A stretch of 64,000 bases of DNA, taken from assembly GCF_009857595.1 (NCBI RefSeq), contig NZ_WWCU01000003.1, positions 248,001 through 312,000 of the forward strand. The letters are read 5' to 3'. The notes beneath the pieces are model-generated. The model did no database searches. It had not been told where the DNA came from and saw only the letters and a list, made by a program, of their open reading frames with translations. This document shows, in pieces, positions 45,801-54,063 of this stretch. Position 1 is the first letter of the stretch. Each line of letters starts with the position of its first letter. This stretch comes from Pseudoduganella aquatica. Lineage in GTDB: Bacteria > Pseudomonadota > Gammaproteobacteria > Burkholderiales > Burkholderiaceae_D. The translations under genes were made by a program, and so were the position numbers.

Positions 45801-47526
45801 GCTCGCGGTCGATCGCCACGCCTGCGTTGTGCAGCGCCGGCAGGATGTTGGACAGCGACGGCACGCGCTCCACCGAATACAGGCGGATGGTGGTGGCGGC
45901 GCTGTCGGCCGACGCCAGTTCCACGCGCGCGGCCACGCGGCCCGCTTCACCCTGGCGCAGCATGGCGCCCAGGTCATGGAAGGCCACGGCGGGCGGGGTG
46001 GCGTTCACGTAGTCCACCGGCAGCGTGGCGCACAGCTTGCGCAGGCTGGCGCGGGTGGTTTCTTCAAACACGGCGTCTGCCAGCGCGGAGAAGCTGTTGT
46101 GCCAGCCGTCCAGGATGGACAGCAGCGGACGCTGGATGTCGGATTCCAGGTCCAGCGGGTAGCGCGCGGCGTGCGCGATCAGGTAGACACGGGCCAGCGG
46201 GCCGTCGGCCACCAGGGTCTGCGAGCTGACATGCGAAGCGCCCGAGCTTTGCTGCAGAGCCTTCGCCAGCGCGTGCGCCACCGAGGCGCTGTAGCGCTCG
46301 CGCGGCAGGTAGACCAGCACGTTCAGGTGGCGCGCGTACACGTCGCGGCGGGCGAACACCTTGGTGCGCGGCTGCTTGTACAGCGACACCACGGCGCCGC
46401 ACACGTCGGCCAGCCATTGCGGTTCCGCTTCCAGCGCTTCGGTGCGCGGCAGCGATTCCAGGATCTCGACGAATTTCTCGGCGCGGAAGCCTTCCTTGCG
46501 CACGCCTGCAATCTGCAGCACTTGCGCAATGCGGCCGCGCGCGAAGGGCATGCGGGTCAGCGGGGTAATGGTGGCGGCGCGGGTGAACAGGCCCACGAAG
46601 CAGTGCTCGCCCAGGATGGCGCCGTTGGCGTCGGTGTTGCGCACGCCGATGAAGTCCAGCTGCTGGTCGCGGTGCAGCGTGCCTTCCACGTCGGCCTTGA
46701 CGATGGACAGGGTGTGCGGGCGCTTGGACAGCGTGTCGAAGTCGCCGGGAATGCTGGCCAGGCAGGTGCCGTAGACCGGATGCGAGGTGTCCTGCAGCAC
46801 GCCGATGCGGCTGGGGATGTCCCGTTCCAGTTCGCGCACGCCCGGCTTCACCTGGTAGTAGGCGTAGCCGAATGGCTCGAAGCCTTCGGTGCGCGCCCAG
46901 TCCAGGAAGGCGGCCACTTCCTGCCCTTGCTCGCCGCCGTTGGCGGCTGCGGCCGCGCCCACGCTGGTGAAGCGCTCTTTCATGGCGTCCAGGTCGCGGC
47001 GCACCACGGCGGCGTCGCGCGCCACCATTTCCAGGCGCGCCACCAGGGCCGCCAGGTCGCCTTCGGCGAGGTCGTCGGCCAGCAGCACCAGCACGTAGGA
47101 TTCGAGTTTGTCTCCAGCACCGCCCACGGCCGTCGCCACGCCGTCGGCGCCGCGCGCCACAGGCAGCACGGCGTTCAGCACGCCATTGGCGATCAGGCGC
47201 TGCTTGCGCAGGGCCATGACGATGGAGTCCACCAGGTAAGGCATGTCGTCGTTCAGTATCAGCAACGCGGTCGCCTTGCCGCCACGGCCGTCGGCGTAGC
47301 GCAATTTGGCGATCTGCACACCTGCCGCGCTGCGCTTGGCCGCCTGCGTGAACCCTTCCCATAGCACCGGCACCAGGCTGTCCGGCGCAACGCCGGCCAG
47401 GTCTTCTTCGTCTATGGCCGCGAGCCAGGCGCCGATCAGGGCGGAGACTTGTCCGCTGTCGGCCGATTTGTTCGCGTTGATCAGGTCCAGCGTCTGTTTG
47501 CGCAGGTCTTGTGGCATTTGTGTCAT
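42802..47526 (-). CDS. gdhB: NAD-specific glutamate dehydrogenase, 180-kDa class
   Basis: A 1574-residue enzyme oxidising glutamate to 2-oxoglutarate and ammonium with NAD. The length and layout fit the L-GDH180 class: a long N-terminal region (about 1-700, ACT-like segments), a central catalytic domain (about 720-1100, with RGGPVARGGLRWSDR, PAGAKGGFVCKM and the GVGDMSGDVFGNG nucleotide-binding turn), and a large C-terminal domain. It lies inside the ast operon, 131 bases after astB and four bases before astE. TTGGAGAAGC precedes the ATG. A 131-base leader leaves room for its own promoter. Confidence 0.93.
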   Translation of the reverse strand: MTQMPQDLRKQTLDLINANKSADSGQVSALIGAWLAAIDEEDLAGVAPDSLVPVLWEGFTQAAKRSAAGVQIAKLRYADGRGGKATALLILNDDMPYLVDSIVMALRKQRLIANGVLNAVLPVARGADGVATAVGGAGDKLESYVLVLLADDLAEGDLAALVARLEMVARDAAVVRRDLDAMKERFTSVGAAAAANGGEQGQEVAAFLDWARTEGFEPFGYAYYQVKPGVRELERDIPSRIGVLQDTSHPVYGTCLASIPGDFDTLSKRPHTLSIVKADVEGTLHRDQQLDFIGVRNTDANGAILGEHCFVGLFTRAATITPLTRMPFARGRIAQVLQIAGVRKEGFRAEKFVEILESLPRTEALEAEPQWLADVCGAVVSLYKQPRTKVFARRDVYARHLNVLVYLPRERYSASVAHALAKALQQSSGASHVSSQTLVADGPLARVYLIAHAARYPLDLESDIQRPLLSILDGWHNSFSALADAVFEETTRASLRKLCATLPVDYVNATPPAVAFHDLGAMLRQGEAGRVAARVELASADSAATTIRLYSVERVPSLSNILPALHNAGVAIDREQTYAIHAADGKRHFVTSLLVDADSAAKLAQPGVAEVVQDLVTSLFNNEAEDGRLNGLVIEGGLSTRQVQLVRAYASYWRQAGSRFSVRYVAETLRKQPLLVKELVDAFEQRFNPALPESERAAVLDKLAAIKSRLPSVNHADTEEIMAAMVDLVAATLRTNYYQNKQQGDKIIFKFDTSNLALVPEPRPFREIFVFSRRFEGVHLRGGPVARGGLRWSDRMEDYRTEVLGLVKAQMVKNAVIVPAGAKGGFVCKMMPKDAVRETIAAEGEAVYRLFISSLLEVTDNRVLGKIVSPADTICYDGNDPYLVVAADKGTATFSDIANGIAVQRGFWLGDAFASGGSNGYDHKKMGITAKGAFEAVKRHFYEMDHNMETTPFTLVGVGDMSGDVFGNGVLLSNQIKLLAAFDHRHIFLDPNPDTAVSFAERQRMFALPRSSWEDYNKELISQGGGVFPRSARSIELSPQIRAALDIEETALSPEELMHRILLAPVDLFYNGGIGTYIKSSTESHAQVKDRANDNIRVNGNELRCKIVAEGGNLGATQAGRIEFALSGGRIFTDAIDNSAGVDCSDHEVNAKMWLDVEMNAGQLSETDRNRILNEMTGDIERLVLRDNTLQTHLLVREQQAQSEAAVQDGYAALIASLEEEGALSRELEQLPSVAELARRKLDGRGLTTPELAVVIANVKNRYKRMLSALPLTEESWAEAVLKPYFPDLLVATRPALAHPLANAILATVLANESVNRCGPLMLRELAAEHSAGEADVILAWGQAWSALNLAPVFEALDADALSVPRAVSIKVDGRTRSLQRAVIQGVLSVPGEQLRAAGGVDELTRLFAQPDMLKKLVPADGQSEADTTPGLRPAFVHAWKAVDAVEAVAAFVFAALSVKRPGGMDLPAFLQVGMALRSQAGIDTLERGLKLPAQTRSQEQLRSYAQHALRRTQQRLLTQVLARATNGHDATEAVEVVTNTLGLSGYATSADLEQAMLDVWALSEAANAVPLAA

Positions 47527-47657
47527 CGTTGCTTCTCCAATACGTTGTAAGTATCCGTCTCACCGTGGGGCTTGTGGCTGGACGGCGGGCGACGCTTTTG
47601 TTCGGTGGCGGGGGTTGGCCCCGGCACCATATGGGGATGAATCCGGTTTTCTACAAC

Positions 47658-48998
47658 TTACAGATCATACAGCCCTGGCAGGCCGAGGATGCGGCTCAGC
47701 TCCTCCAGCGCGGCGTGCACTTCCAGCGCCAGCGCGGGGTCGGCCAGGTCTTTCGGTTCCAGCTGGTCGCGGTAGTGTTTCTCCACCCACGCCACCAGCG
47801 TATGGTACAGCGCCTCGGTCATGATCACACCCTGGTGCATGGCCGACGATTCCTCGTCCGTCAGCGCCACGCGCAGGCGCAGGCACGCGGGGCCGCCGCC
47901 GTTGCGCATGGACTGGCGCAAATCGAAGTGGATCAGTTCATTCACCGGGCCGCCGCTGGCCACCAGGCTTTCCAGGTAGCGCGCCACGGCGGCGTTTTCC
48001 TGGCACTCCTGCGGTATCACCAGCGCCATCTTGCCGTCGTGCTTGGACAGCAGTTGGGAGTTGAACAGATAGCTGTGCACGGCGTCCGCCACGGCCACGG
48101 CGCCGGTGTCCACGCGCACCGCCTGCAGGTCCGCGCCCACATCGGCCATGGCCGCGCGCAGCGACGCCAGCGTGGCCGCTTCGTCGGCAAAGGCCTGCTC
48201 GTGGTAGAACAGCACGTTGCCGTTGCCGACCGCGATCACGTCGTTATGGAACACGCCCTGGTCGATCACGTCTGGATTCTGCTGGATGTAGACGGTGCGC
48301 TCCGCAGCCAGGCCGTGCAGGCGCGCCACGGCTTGCGATGCCTCCAGCGTCTGGCGCGCGGGGAAGCGCTTGGGCGCAGGCGCGGCAGCGTCGAACTCCA
48401 CGCGGCCGTAGACGAACATCTCGACTGCTTCGGCCCCGTGCGCGGCGCACAGGCGGGTGTGGTTGGCCGCGCCTTCATCGCCAAAGGCCGGCGTGCCGGG
48501 CAGCGCATCATGCACGGCGAAGTAACGCGGGTTGTTGAAGATGGCGCGCAGGCTGCGTGCCGACTGCGCGTGTTCGAAAGCGCGGTGCAGCTTGTTGTTC
48601 AGATTGGCGGGCGTGAAATGCACGCGGCCGTCGCCGGTGTCCGCAGACGGGCTGACGGTGGCGGCGTTGGCGGTCCACATCGGCGAGGCCGAGTAGGCGC
48701 AGGCCAGGATCACCGGCGCTTCCTTGTAGGCCTTGGCCAGCACATCGGCGTCGCTGCCGGTGAAGCCCAGGCTGCGCAGCAGGCGGAAATTGGGACGGTC
48801 CTGCGGCGGCAGCAGCGCTTGCGCAAAGCCGCGCTGCGCCAGCGCGCGCATCTTCGCCAGTCCCTGCAAGGCGGCCTGCTTCGGATTCGATGCGCTCTTG
48901 ACGTTGTTGAACGAAGCCACGTTGCCGAAGGACAGGCCGGCGTAGTTGTGGGATGGGCCTACCAGGCCGTCGAAGTTGAATTCACGTGCTTGCCGCAT
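47658..48998 (-). CDS. astB: N-succinylarginine dihydrolase
   Basis: A 446-residue enzyme converting N2-succinylarginine to N2-succinylornithine, CO2 and two NH3 (second step). Family hallmarks are [18 protein letters not shown] at the N-terminus, the [17 protein letters not shown] block, the HVTP-like [13 protein letters not shown] segment, [19 protein letters not shown], and the C-terminal [17 protein letters not shown] carrying the catalytic Cys. It belongs to the amidinotransferase fold. It lies 12 bases after astD in the operon. Confidence 0.95.
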   Translation of the reverse strand: MRQAREFNFDGLVGPSHNYAGLSFGNVASFNNVKSASNPKQAALQGLAKMRALAQRGFAQALLPPQDRPNFRLLRSLGFTGSDADVLAKAYKEAPVILACAYSASPMWTANAATVSPSADTGDGRVHFTPANLNNKLHRAFEHAQSARSLRAIFNNPRYFAVHDALPGTPAFGDEGAANHTRLCAAHGAEAVEMFVYGRVEFDAAAPAPKRFPARQTLEASQAVARLHGLAAERTVYIQQNPDVIDQGVFHNDVIAVGNGNVLFYHEQAFADEAATLASLRAAMADVGADLQAVRVDTGAVAVADAVHSYLFNSQLLSKHDGKMALVIPQECQENAAVARYLESLVASGGPVNELIHFDLRQSMRNGGGPACLRLRVALTDEESSAMHQGVIMTEALYHTLVAWVEKHYRDQLEPKDLADPALALEVHAALEELSRILGLPGLYDL

Positions 48999-49010
48999 GG
49001 TGTCGTTTCC

Positions 49011-50495
49011 TTAGAAGTTCATGCCTGGAGACAGCTTGGCCGGCATTTCAAGCACGCTGTTCTCGATCGATGCGACTGGATAGGCGCAGTAGTCCGCCGC
49101 GTAGTAGGCGCTCGGACGGTGGTTGCCCGACTTGCCCACGCCGCCGAACGGCGCGCTGCTGGCCGCGCCCGTGGTGGGACGGTTCCAGTTGACGATACCG
49201 GCACGCGCCAGCACCTGGAACTTGTTCCACAGCGCTTCGTTGTTCGAGACCAGCGCGGCGGCCAGGCCGTATTCGGTGGCGTTGGCCACCTTGATGGCGC
49301 TGTCGAAATCGTCCACGCGGATGATTTGCAGCAGCGGGCCAAACCACTCCTCGTCCGGGATGCCCTTGGCATTGGTGGTGTCCACGATACCGGCCGAAAC
49401 AAAGCCCGTGCCTTCCTGCAGCTGCTTCATTTCCAGCAGCAGCTTGCCGCCCTTGGCCACCATGTCGTGCTGGGCCTGCACCAGGCGCGCGGCGATGGGC
49501 GCCGACACAACGGGTCCCATGAAAGGCTGCGGCTCGGCGTTCGACGCGCCCACCACCAGCTTGGACGCCACGTCCACCAGACGCGCCACGAAGGCGTCGC
49601 CCGCCGGACCGGCCTGCACCACCAGGCGGCGCGCGCAGGTGCAGCGCTGGCCGGCCGAGATGAAGGCGGACGACACGGCCATGAACACGGCGGCGTCCAC
49701 GTCCTTGATGTCCCACACCACCAGCGGATTGTTGCCGCCCATTTCCAGCGCCAGCAGCTTGCCGGTCTGGCCCGCGAACTGGCGGTGCAGCGCGGCGCCG
49801 GTCTGGCTGCTGCCGGTGAACAGCACGCCGTCGATATCCTTGTTCTGGCCCAGGGCGATGCCGGTGTCGCGGCCGCCGTTCACCAGGTTCAGCACACCGG
49901 CAGGCAGGCCTGCCTGCTCCCACAGCTGCACGGTTTTCACGGCGGTGCGCGGCGCGTATTCACTAGGTTTGAACACCACGGTGTTGCCCGCGATGAGGGC
50001 CGGCACGATGTGGCCGTTGGGCAGGTGGCCGGGGAAGTTGTAAGGGCCGAACACGCCGAACACGCCATGCGGACGGTGGCGCAGCACTGCTTCGCCGTCC
50101 GCCACCTTGCTGCGCGTTTCGCCAGTGCGCGCGCCGTAGGCCTGGAGGGAGATGTCCACCTTGTTGGCCATGGTGGTCACTTCGGTGCGCGCCTCCCACA
50201 GCGGCTTGCCCACCTCCTCGGCGATCAGCAGCGCCAGCGCTTCGGCGTTTTCCTTCAGCAGGTCGCGGAAGCGGGTGACGACGGCCACGCGCTGCTCCAG
50301 CGGCGCGAGCGCCCAGCCTTCAAAGGCGGCGCGCGCTGCGCCGGCGGCGGCGGCCACGTCTTCGGCGGTGGCTTCGCGGCTGGCCCAGGTCTGCTTGCCG
50401 TTCGATGGGTCGATGGTCACCAGTTCGGCGCCGTGGCCGGCGGACCACTGGCCGTTGATGAAGTTACTGAGTGTGTTGCTGGATGCGTCAGACAT
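49011..50495 (-). CDS. astD: succinylglutamate semialdehyde dehydrogenase
   Basis: A 494-residue aldehyde dehydrogenase that oxidises N-succinylglutamate 5-semialdehyde to N-succinylglutamate (fourth step). It has FGPYNFPGHLPNGHIVPALIAGNTVVFKPSE, catalytic Glu in LALEMGGNNP, and nucleophile Cys in SAGQRCTCARR, a pattern specific to AstD. It overlaps the end of the aruG gene by eight bases. The order C-F-G-D-B matches the Pseudomonas aru operon. Confidence 0.95.
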   Translation of the reverse strand: MSDASSNTLSNFINGQWSAGHGAELVTIDPSNGKQTWASREATAEDVAAAAGAARAAFEGWALAPLEQRVAVVTRFRDLLKENAEALALLIAEEVGKPLWEARTEVTTMANKVDISLQAYGARTGETRSKVADGEAVLRHRPHGVFGVFGPYNFPGHLPNGHIVPALIAGNTVVFKPSEYAPRTAVKTVQLWEQAGLPAGVLNLVNGGRDTGIALGQNKDIDGVLFTGSSQTGAALHRQFAGQTGKLLALEMGGNNPLVVWDIKDVDAAVFMAVSSAFISAGQRCTCARRLVVQAGPAGDAFVARLVDVASKLVVGASNAEPQPFMGPVVSAPIAARLVQAQHDMVAKGGKLLLEMKQLQEGTGFVSAGIVDTTNAKGIPDEEWFGPLLQIIRVDDFDSAIKVANATEYGLAAALVSNNEALWNKFQVLARAGIVNWNRPTTGAASSAPFGGVGKSGNHRPSAYYAADYCAYPVASIENSVLEMPAKLSPGMNF

Positions 50496-51537
50496 GGGTG
50501 TTCTTCCTCACGTTGAGAGTCAGGGTGCGCACGACGTCGCCGGCGTGCACGCGCAGCAGCTTCTGGTCGTCGGCGGACAGGTCGATCTTGCCGTTCACCG
50601 CAGCGGCTTCGGACAGGACCATGCGGAAATCCTTCAGGTTGGTGTTCGACACCAGCACCGGCTCCATCTGCGGCGCGCAGGCGTGCGTCATGTCGGTGTC
50701 CACATCGACCACGGCCAGGGCGCTGTCGCGCACCGCCCGCAGTTCGGACACGCGGCCCTGCAGCACCGGCCCCGCGTCGAAGATGTCGACATAGCCTTCA
50801 AAGTGCATGCCCTCCTGCTCGAGCAGGCGGCGCGCCGGCACGGTGGACGTGTGCACCTTGCCCACCACGTCCTGCGCGTCCTGCGGCAGATAGGCCACGT
50901 ACAGCGGCTGGCGCGGCATCAGCTCGGCGATGAAGGACTTCTTGCCCTGCGCGGTGAGCGCATCGACATGGTCGAACTCCATCTTGAAGAAGTGGCGGCC
51001 CAGGCCTTCGTAGAACGGCGAGCGCCCGCTGGACTCCTGGTAGCCGCGCATTTCCGCTATCAGCTTTTCGGTGAACAGGTGCGGGAACTGGGCGATGAAC
51101 AGGAAGCGGCACTTGGACAGGAACTTGCCGTTGTTGCCGTGGCGGTAGTCCGGGTTCAGGAACAGCGAGCACAGTTCGGTGCTGCCGGTCAGGTCGTTCG
51201 ACAGGTACAGCGTTTCCATGCGCGTGAACACTTTCAGCTCGCGGCTGGAATGCACCAGGGTGCCGATGCGGTAATTGTAGAACGGCTCGTCCAGGCCCAC
51301 CGAGCCCTTGATGGCGCACACGCCGGCCAGGCGGCCGCTGTCGGTGTCTTCCATCACGAACATGTAGTCGCGCTTTTCGGGCGGGATGGTTTCGGCAAAG
51401 GAGGCGACGGCGATTTCCACGCGGTCGCCCAGCATCTTCATGTCCGGCTTGAGCGTGGTCATGCCGGAGCCGACCTGGCTGGCCATGTCATACAGGGCGT
51501 CCAGGTCGGTGGCTTGTATGGCGCGTACTACTAGCAT
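50488..51537 (-). CDS. aruG: arginine N-succinyltransferase, beta-type subunit
   Basis: A 349-residue subunit of the two-subunit enzyme that transfers succinyl from succinyl-CoA to arginine (first step). The GNAT-like AstA fold is visible in VVRAIQATDLDALYDMASQVGSGMTTL, CSLFLNPDYRHGNNGKFLSKCRFLF, the GRSPFYEGLGRHFF loop, and FEGYVDIFDAGPVLQGRV. ATG 51537 is taken because the family begins LVVRAI; the reading from 51564 adds a tail across the ribosome binding site. The partner subunit is encoded directly upstream, 13 bases away. Confidence 0.92.
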   Translation of the reverse strand: MLVVRAIQATDLDALYDMASQVGSGMTTLKPDMKMLGDRVEIAVASFAETIPPEKRDYMFVMEDTDSGRLAGVCAIKGSVGLDEPFYNYRIGTLVHSSRELKVFTRMETLYLSNDLTGSTELCSLFLNPDYRHGNNGKFLSKCRFLFIAQFPHLFTEKLIAEMRGYQESSGRSPFYEGLGRHFFKMEFDHVDALTAQGKKSFIAELMPRQPLYVAYLPQDAQDVVGKVHTSTVPARRLLEQEGMHFEGYVDIFDAGPVLQGRVSELRAVRDSALAVVDVDTDMTHACAPQMEPVLVSNTNLKDFRMVLSEAAAVNGKIDLSADDQKLLRVHAGDVVRTLTLNVRKNTHV

Positions 51538-51550
51538 AAAGGTCTCTTTT

Positions 51551-52582
51551 TCAGATGCGTACACAAATCACGTTGCCGCCTTCGGCAACCTGCAGCACTT
51601 CCTGCACTTCCACCGGCAGGGCTATGGTGGCGCTGCCTTCAATGGCAGGCACGGCCACCACCACGGCGCGGAACTCCTGCCCCGCGTTGGCGGCCACCGC
51701 GTAAGGCACCACCGGCTCGCCGGAGCGCGAAGGACGCGGCGTGGCCACGGTGCGCTGGAGCGACGAGGTGCAGGTGCGCAGCGCGTGCTTGTGCGCCTGC
51801 AGGATAGGGCCGCCGTCGAAGATGTCGATATAGTCGTCGGCCTCGAAGCCTTCGGCCGTCAGCAGGCTGAAAGCCAGCTCGCCGGACGGGTGGATCTGGC
51901 CCATGACGGCCTGCGCGTCGCCCGGCAGCAGCGGCACATAGACCGGGTAGTGCGGCATGAGCTCGACGATGAGCGTGCGGTTGCGGGCGCCGCCTATGGT
52001 GCGTTCGGCGTCGAGGAAATCCATCTGGAAGAATTTGCGGCCCACGGCGTCCCAGAACGGCGACTCGCCGTTTGCGCCGGTGGCGCCGGCCAGGGGCACG
52101 AAGAAGCGGTCCGCAAAGCGCTGCGGCGCCATGGCGGCAAACAGCAGGCGCGCGCGCGACAGCAGCGCCGCTTCGGGGCGGTTCTGCACCGCTTCGTTGA
52201 CGTAGAAACTGGACAGCTGCGAATACGCGGTCAGCTCGGAGCACAGCGTCAGGGCGTGCACGCTATGGCTGATGTTCAGGTCGCGCGAGACCTGCTGGAT
52301 CACGTCGTTCCGGAAGGAGAAGTACGTGCCGTTGGAACCGGCCGACGCGAAAATGGCGGCGGTGCCCACGATGCCGTGGTCCGCCAGGGACTCCAGCACG
52401 AACAGGTAGGACTCCTCGCTGGGGATGTCCACGTGGGCGCTGAAGGATGCGATCGAAGCCTCGACCGCCTGCGCGATCTTGTCGCGCGTCTTGGGCAAGG
52501 TATGGACACCCGGCATGCTTACCGCAGCCAGCTTTTCCAGCGCTGCGATATCCGCAAGTTCTACCGGACGGACAACATACAT
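51551..52582 (-). CDS. aruF: arginine/ornithine N-succinyltransferase, alpha-type subunit
   Basis: A 343-residue paralogue of the following subunit. It has VVRPVELADIAALEKLAAVSMPGVHTLP, a variable middle, GESPFWDAVGRKFFQMDF and FEADDYIDIFDGGPILQAHK. In Pseudomonas AruF and AruG form a heteromer that succinylates arginine and ornithine. It lies downstream of astC, separated by a 125-base gap filled mostly by REP-like copy C. Assignment to alpha versus beta follows gene order and the divergent N-terminal half. Confidence 0.9.
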   Translation of the reverse strand: MYVVRPVELADIAALEKLAAVSMPGVHTLPKTRDKIAQAVEASIASFSAHVDIPSEESYLFVLESLADHGIVGTAAIFASAGSNGTYFSFRNDVIQQVSRDLNISHSVHALTLCSELTAYSQLSSFYVNEAVQNRPEAALLSRARLLFAAMAPQRFADRFFVPLAGATGANGESPFWDAVGRKFFQMDFLDAERTIGGARNRTLIVELMPHYPVYVPLLPGDAQAVMGQIHPSGELAFSLLTAEGFEADDYIDIFDGGPILQAHKHALRTCTSSLQRTVATPRPSRSGEPVVPYAVAANAGQEFRAVVVAVPAIEGSATIALPVEVQEVLQVAEGGNVICVRI

Positions 52583-52623
52583 GTGAACTCCTTTGTTTTT
52601 ATACTTACGGGTGCTGCGGGCAT

Positions 52624-52703
52624 GGCGGGTTACGGCGTGCCGCCTAACCCGCCCTACGCGCCATTAAGCGGGCGTAGGGCGGGTTAGCGCAGCGTAACCC
52701 GCC
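52624..52703. repeat. REP/BIME-like element, copy C
   Basis: Two inverted units (52624-52657 and about 52673-52703) between astC and aruF, inside the operon, starting four bases after the astC stop on the minus strand. Its hairpins would lie in the ast mRNA. Confidence 0.85.
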
Positions 52704-52707
52704 GGTA

Positions 52708-53946
52708 TTACGCAGCCAGGCTGTCCAGCGCTGCGCGCAGCAGGCGGCCGGCTTCGGCGATCTGCTCGTCGGTCACGACCAGCGCCGGTGCGAAACGCAC
52801 CACGTCGGTGCCGGCGATCAGCACCATCAGGCCTTGCGCTTCGGCTGCCTTCTGGATGTCCTTGGAGCGGCCTTTCCACGCGTCGGCCACCACTACGCCC
52901 AGCAGCAGGCCGCTGCCGCGCACCGTCGACAGGATGGCCGGGTAGTCCTTGGCCAGGCCTTCGAGCAGCGCCACCATCTTGGCCGACGCTTCGCGCACGC
53001 GCGCCAGGAAGGCCGGCTGGTTGATCACATTGACCACGGCCAGCGCAACGGTGGCGGCCAGCGGATTGCCGCCGTAGGTGGTGCCGTGCGAGCCGACGCC
53101 CAGCGAAGCGGCCAGCTCGTTGGTGGTCAGCATGGCAGCCACCGGGTAGCCGTTGCCCAGCGCCTTGGCCGAGGTCAGGATGTCCGGGGTGATGCCGTAG
53201 CCCTGGTAGGCGAACAGGTGGCCGGTGCGGCCCATGCCCGACTGTACTTCATCGAAGATCAGCACGGCGCCGGTCTTGTCGCACAGGTCGCGCAGCTCTT
53301 GCAGGAAGGCTTTGTCGCCCGGCAGCACGCCGCCTTCGCCCTGGATCGGTTCCACGATCACGGCGCAGACGTCGTCGCCGATGGCGGCGCGCGCCGCGGC
53401 GATGTCGTTGTATTCAATGTGGTCGATGGCCGGCGGCAGCGGCTCGAAGCCTTCGGTGTACTTGGACTGGCCGCCTACGGACACGGTGAACAGCGTGCGG
53501 CCGTGGAAGGAGCTGAAGCAGGAAATGATGCGCGACTTGTGCGCGCCGAACTTGGCGTGCGCGTGCTTGCGGGCCAGCTTCAGGGCAGCTTCGTTGGCTT
53601 CGGCGCCGGAGTTGCAGAAGAAGGCGCGGTCGGCGAAGGTGGCTTCGGTCAGGGCCAGGCCCAGGCGCAGCACCGGCTCGTTGGTGTAGCCGTTACCCAG
53701 GTGCCACAGGGTGTTGGCTTGCCGGGTCAGCGCTTCGACGATGACAGGGTTGCAATGGCCCAGCGCCGTCACGGCGATGCCGGAGGTGAAGTCCAGGTAA
53801 TGCTTGCCGTTCTGGTCCCACAGGTCCAGGCCCGATGCGCGCACCGGCACCATCGCGGCTGGCGCGTAGGTTGGAACCAGTACTTCGTCAAAAGTCTGCC
53901 GGGTGACAGGGCGAGTGGTTACAGTCGAATCAAGCTTTGCGTTCAT
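52708..53946 (-). CDS. astC: succinylornithine / acetylornithine transaminase
   Basis: A 412-residue PLP-dependent class III aminotransferase that moves the delta-amino group of N-succinylornithine to 2-oxoglutarate (third step); such enzymes also accept acetylornithine. Motifs are FCNSGAEANEAALKLARKHA, IVEPIQGEGGV, LIFDEVQSGMGRTG, the PLP lysine in TSAKALGNGYPVAAM and HGTTYGGNPLA. ATG 53946 has AGGGAA upstream. It is first in the operon, and a promoter with an ArgR-like site lies at 54007-54049. It corresponds to aruC of Pseudomonas. Confidence 0.93.
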   Translation of the reverse strand: MNAKLDSTVTTRPVTRQTFDEVLVPTYAPAAMVPVRASGLDLWDQNGKHYLDFTSGIAVTALGHCNPVIVEALTRQANTLWHLGNGYTNEPVLRLGLALTEATFADRAFFCNSGAEANEAALKLARKHAHAKFGAHKSRIISCFSSFHGRTLFTVSVGGQSKYTEGFEPLPPAIDHIEYNDIAAARAAIGDDVCAVIVEPIQGEGGVLPGDKAFLQELRDLCDKTGAVLIFDEVQSGMGRTGHLFAYQGYGITPDILTSAKALGNGYPVAAMLTTNELAASLGVGSHGTTYGGNPLAATVALAVVNVINQPAFLARVREASAKMVALLEGLAKDYPAILSTVRGSGLLLGVVVADAWKGRSKDIQKAAEAQGLMVLIAGTDVVRFAPALVVTDEQIAEAGRLLRAALDSLAA

Positions 53947-54006
53947 GGCATTCCCTATCAATGTATAGAGGTACGGCCGCAACCAGGCGGCTACGGGTGG
54001 TACGAC

Positions 54007-54049
54007 ATTATAAAAAGCGGGATGCTAAAACTCTTTTGCGGATGCGACA
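54007..54049 (-). promoter_or_regulatory. astC promoter with ArgR-like site
   Basis: On the minus strand, TATAAT (54012-54007) places the start near 54000. TGTCGC-N8-AA, the form I recall for the Pseudomonas ArgR half-site, lies at 54049-54034 over the -35 region. A second TGTCG(T) begins exactly 42 bases (two 21-base units) further at 54007. No good -35 hexamer is present, as expected for an activated promoter. Confidence 0.5.
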
Positions 54050-54063
54050 AGGATTTTCATAAT

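Noticed and set aside
42682..47364. 1560-codon open frame on the plus strand opposite gdhB
   Set aside because: It lies wholly antisense to a recognisable glutamate dehydrogenase; the product is His/Gln/Arg-rich low-complexity sequence without any motif. It is a shadow of GC-biased codon use.
47511..50516. 1001-codon plus-strand frame opposite astB and astD
   Set aside because: Antisense to two clear pathway genes; His/Arg/Gln-rich shadow translation.
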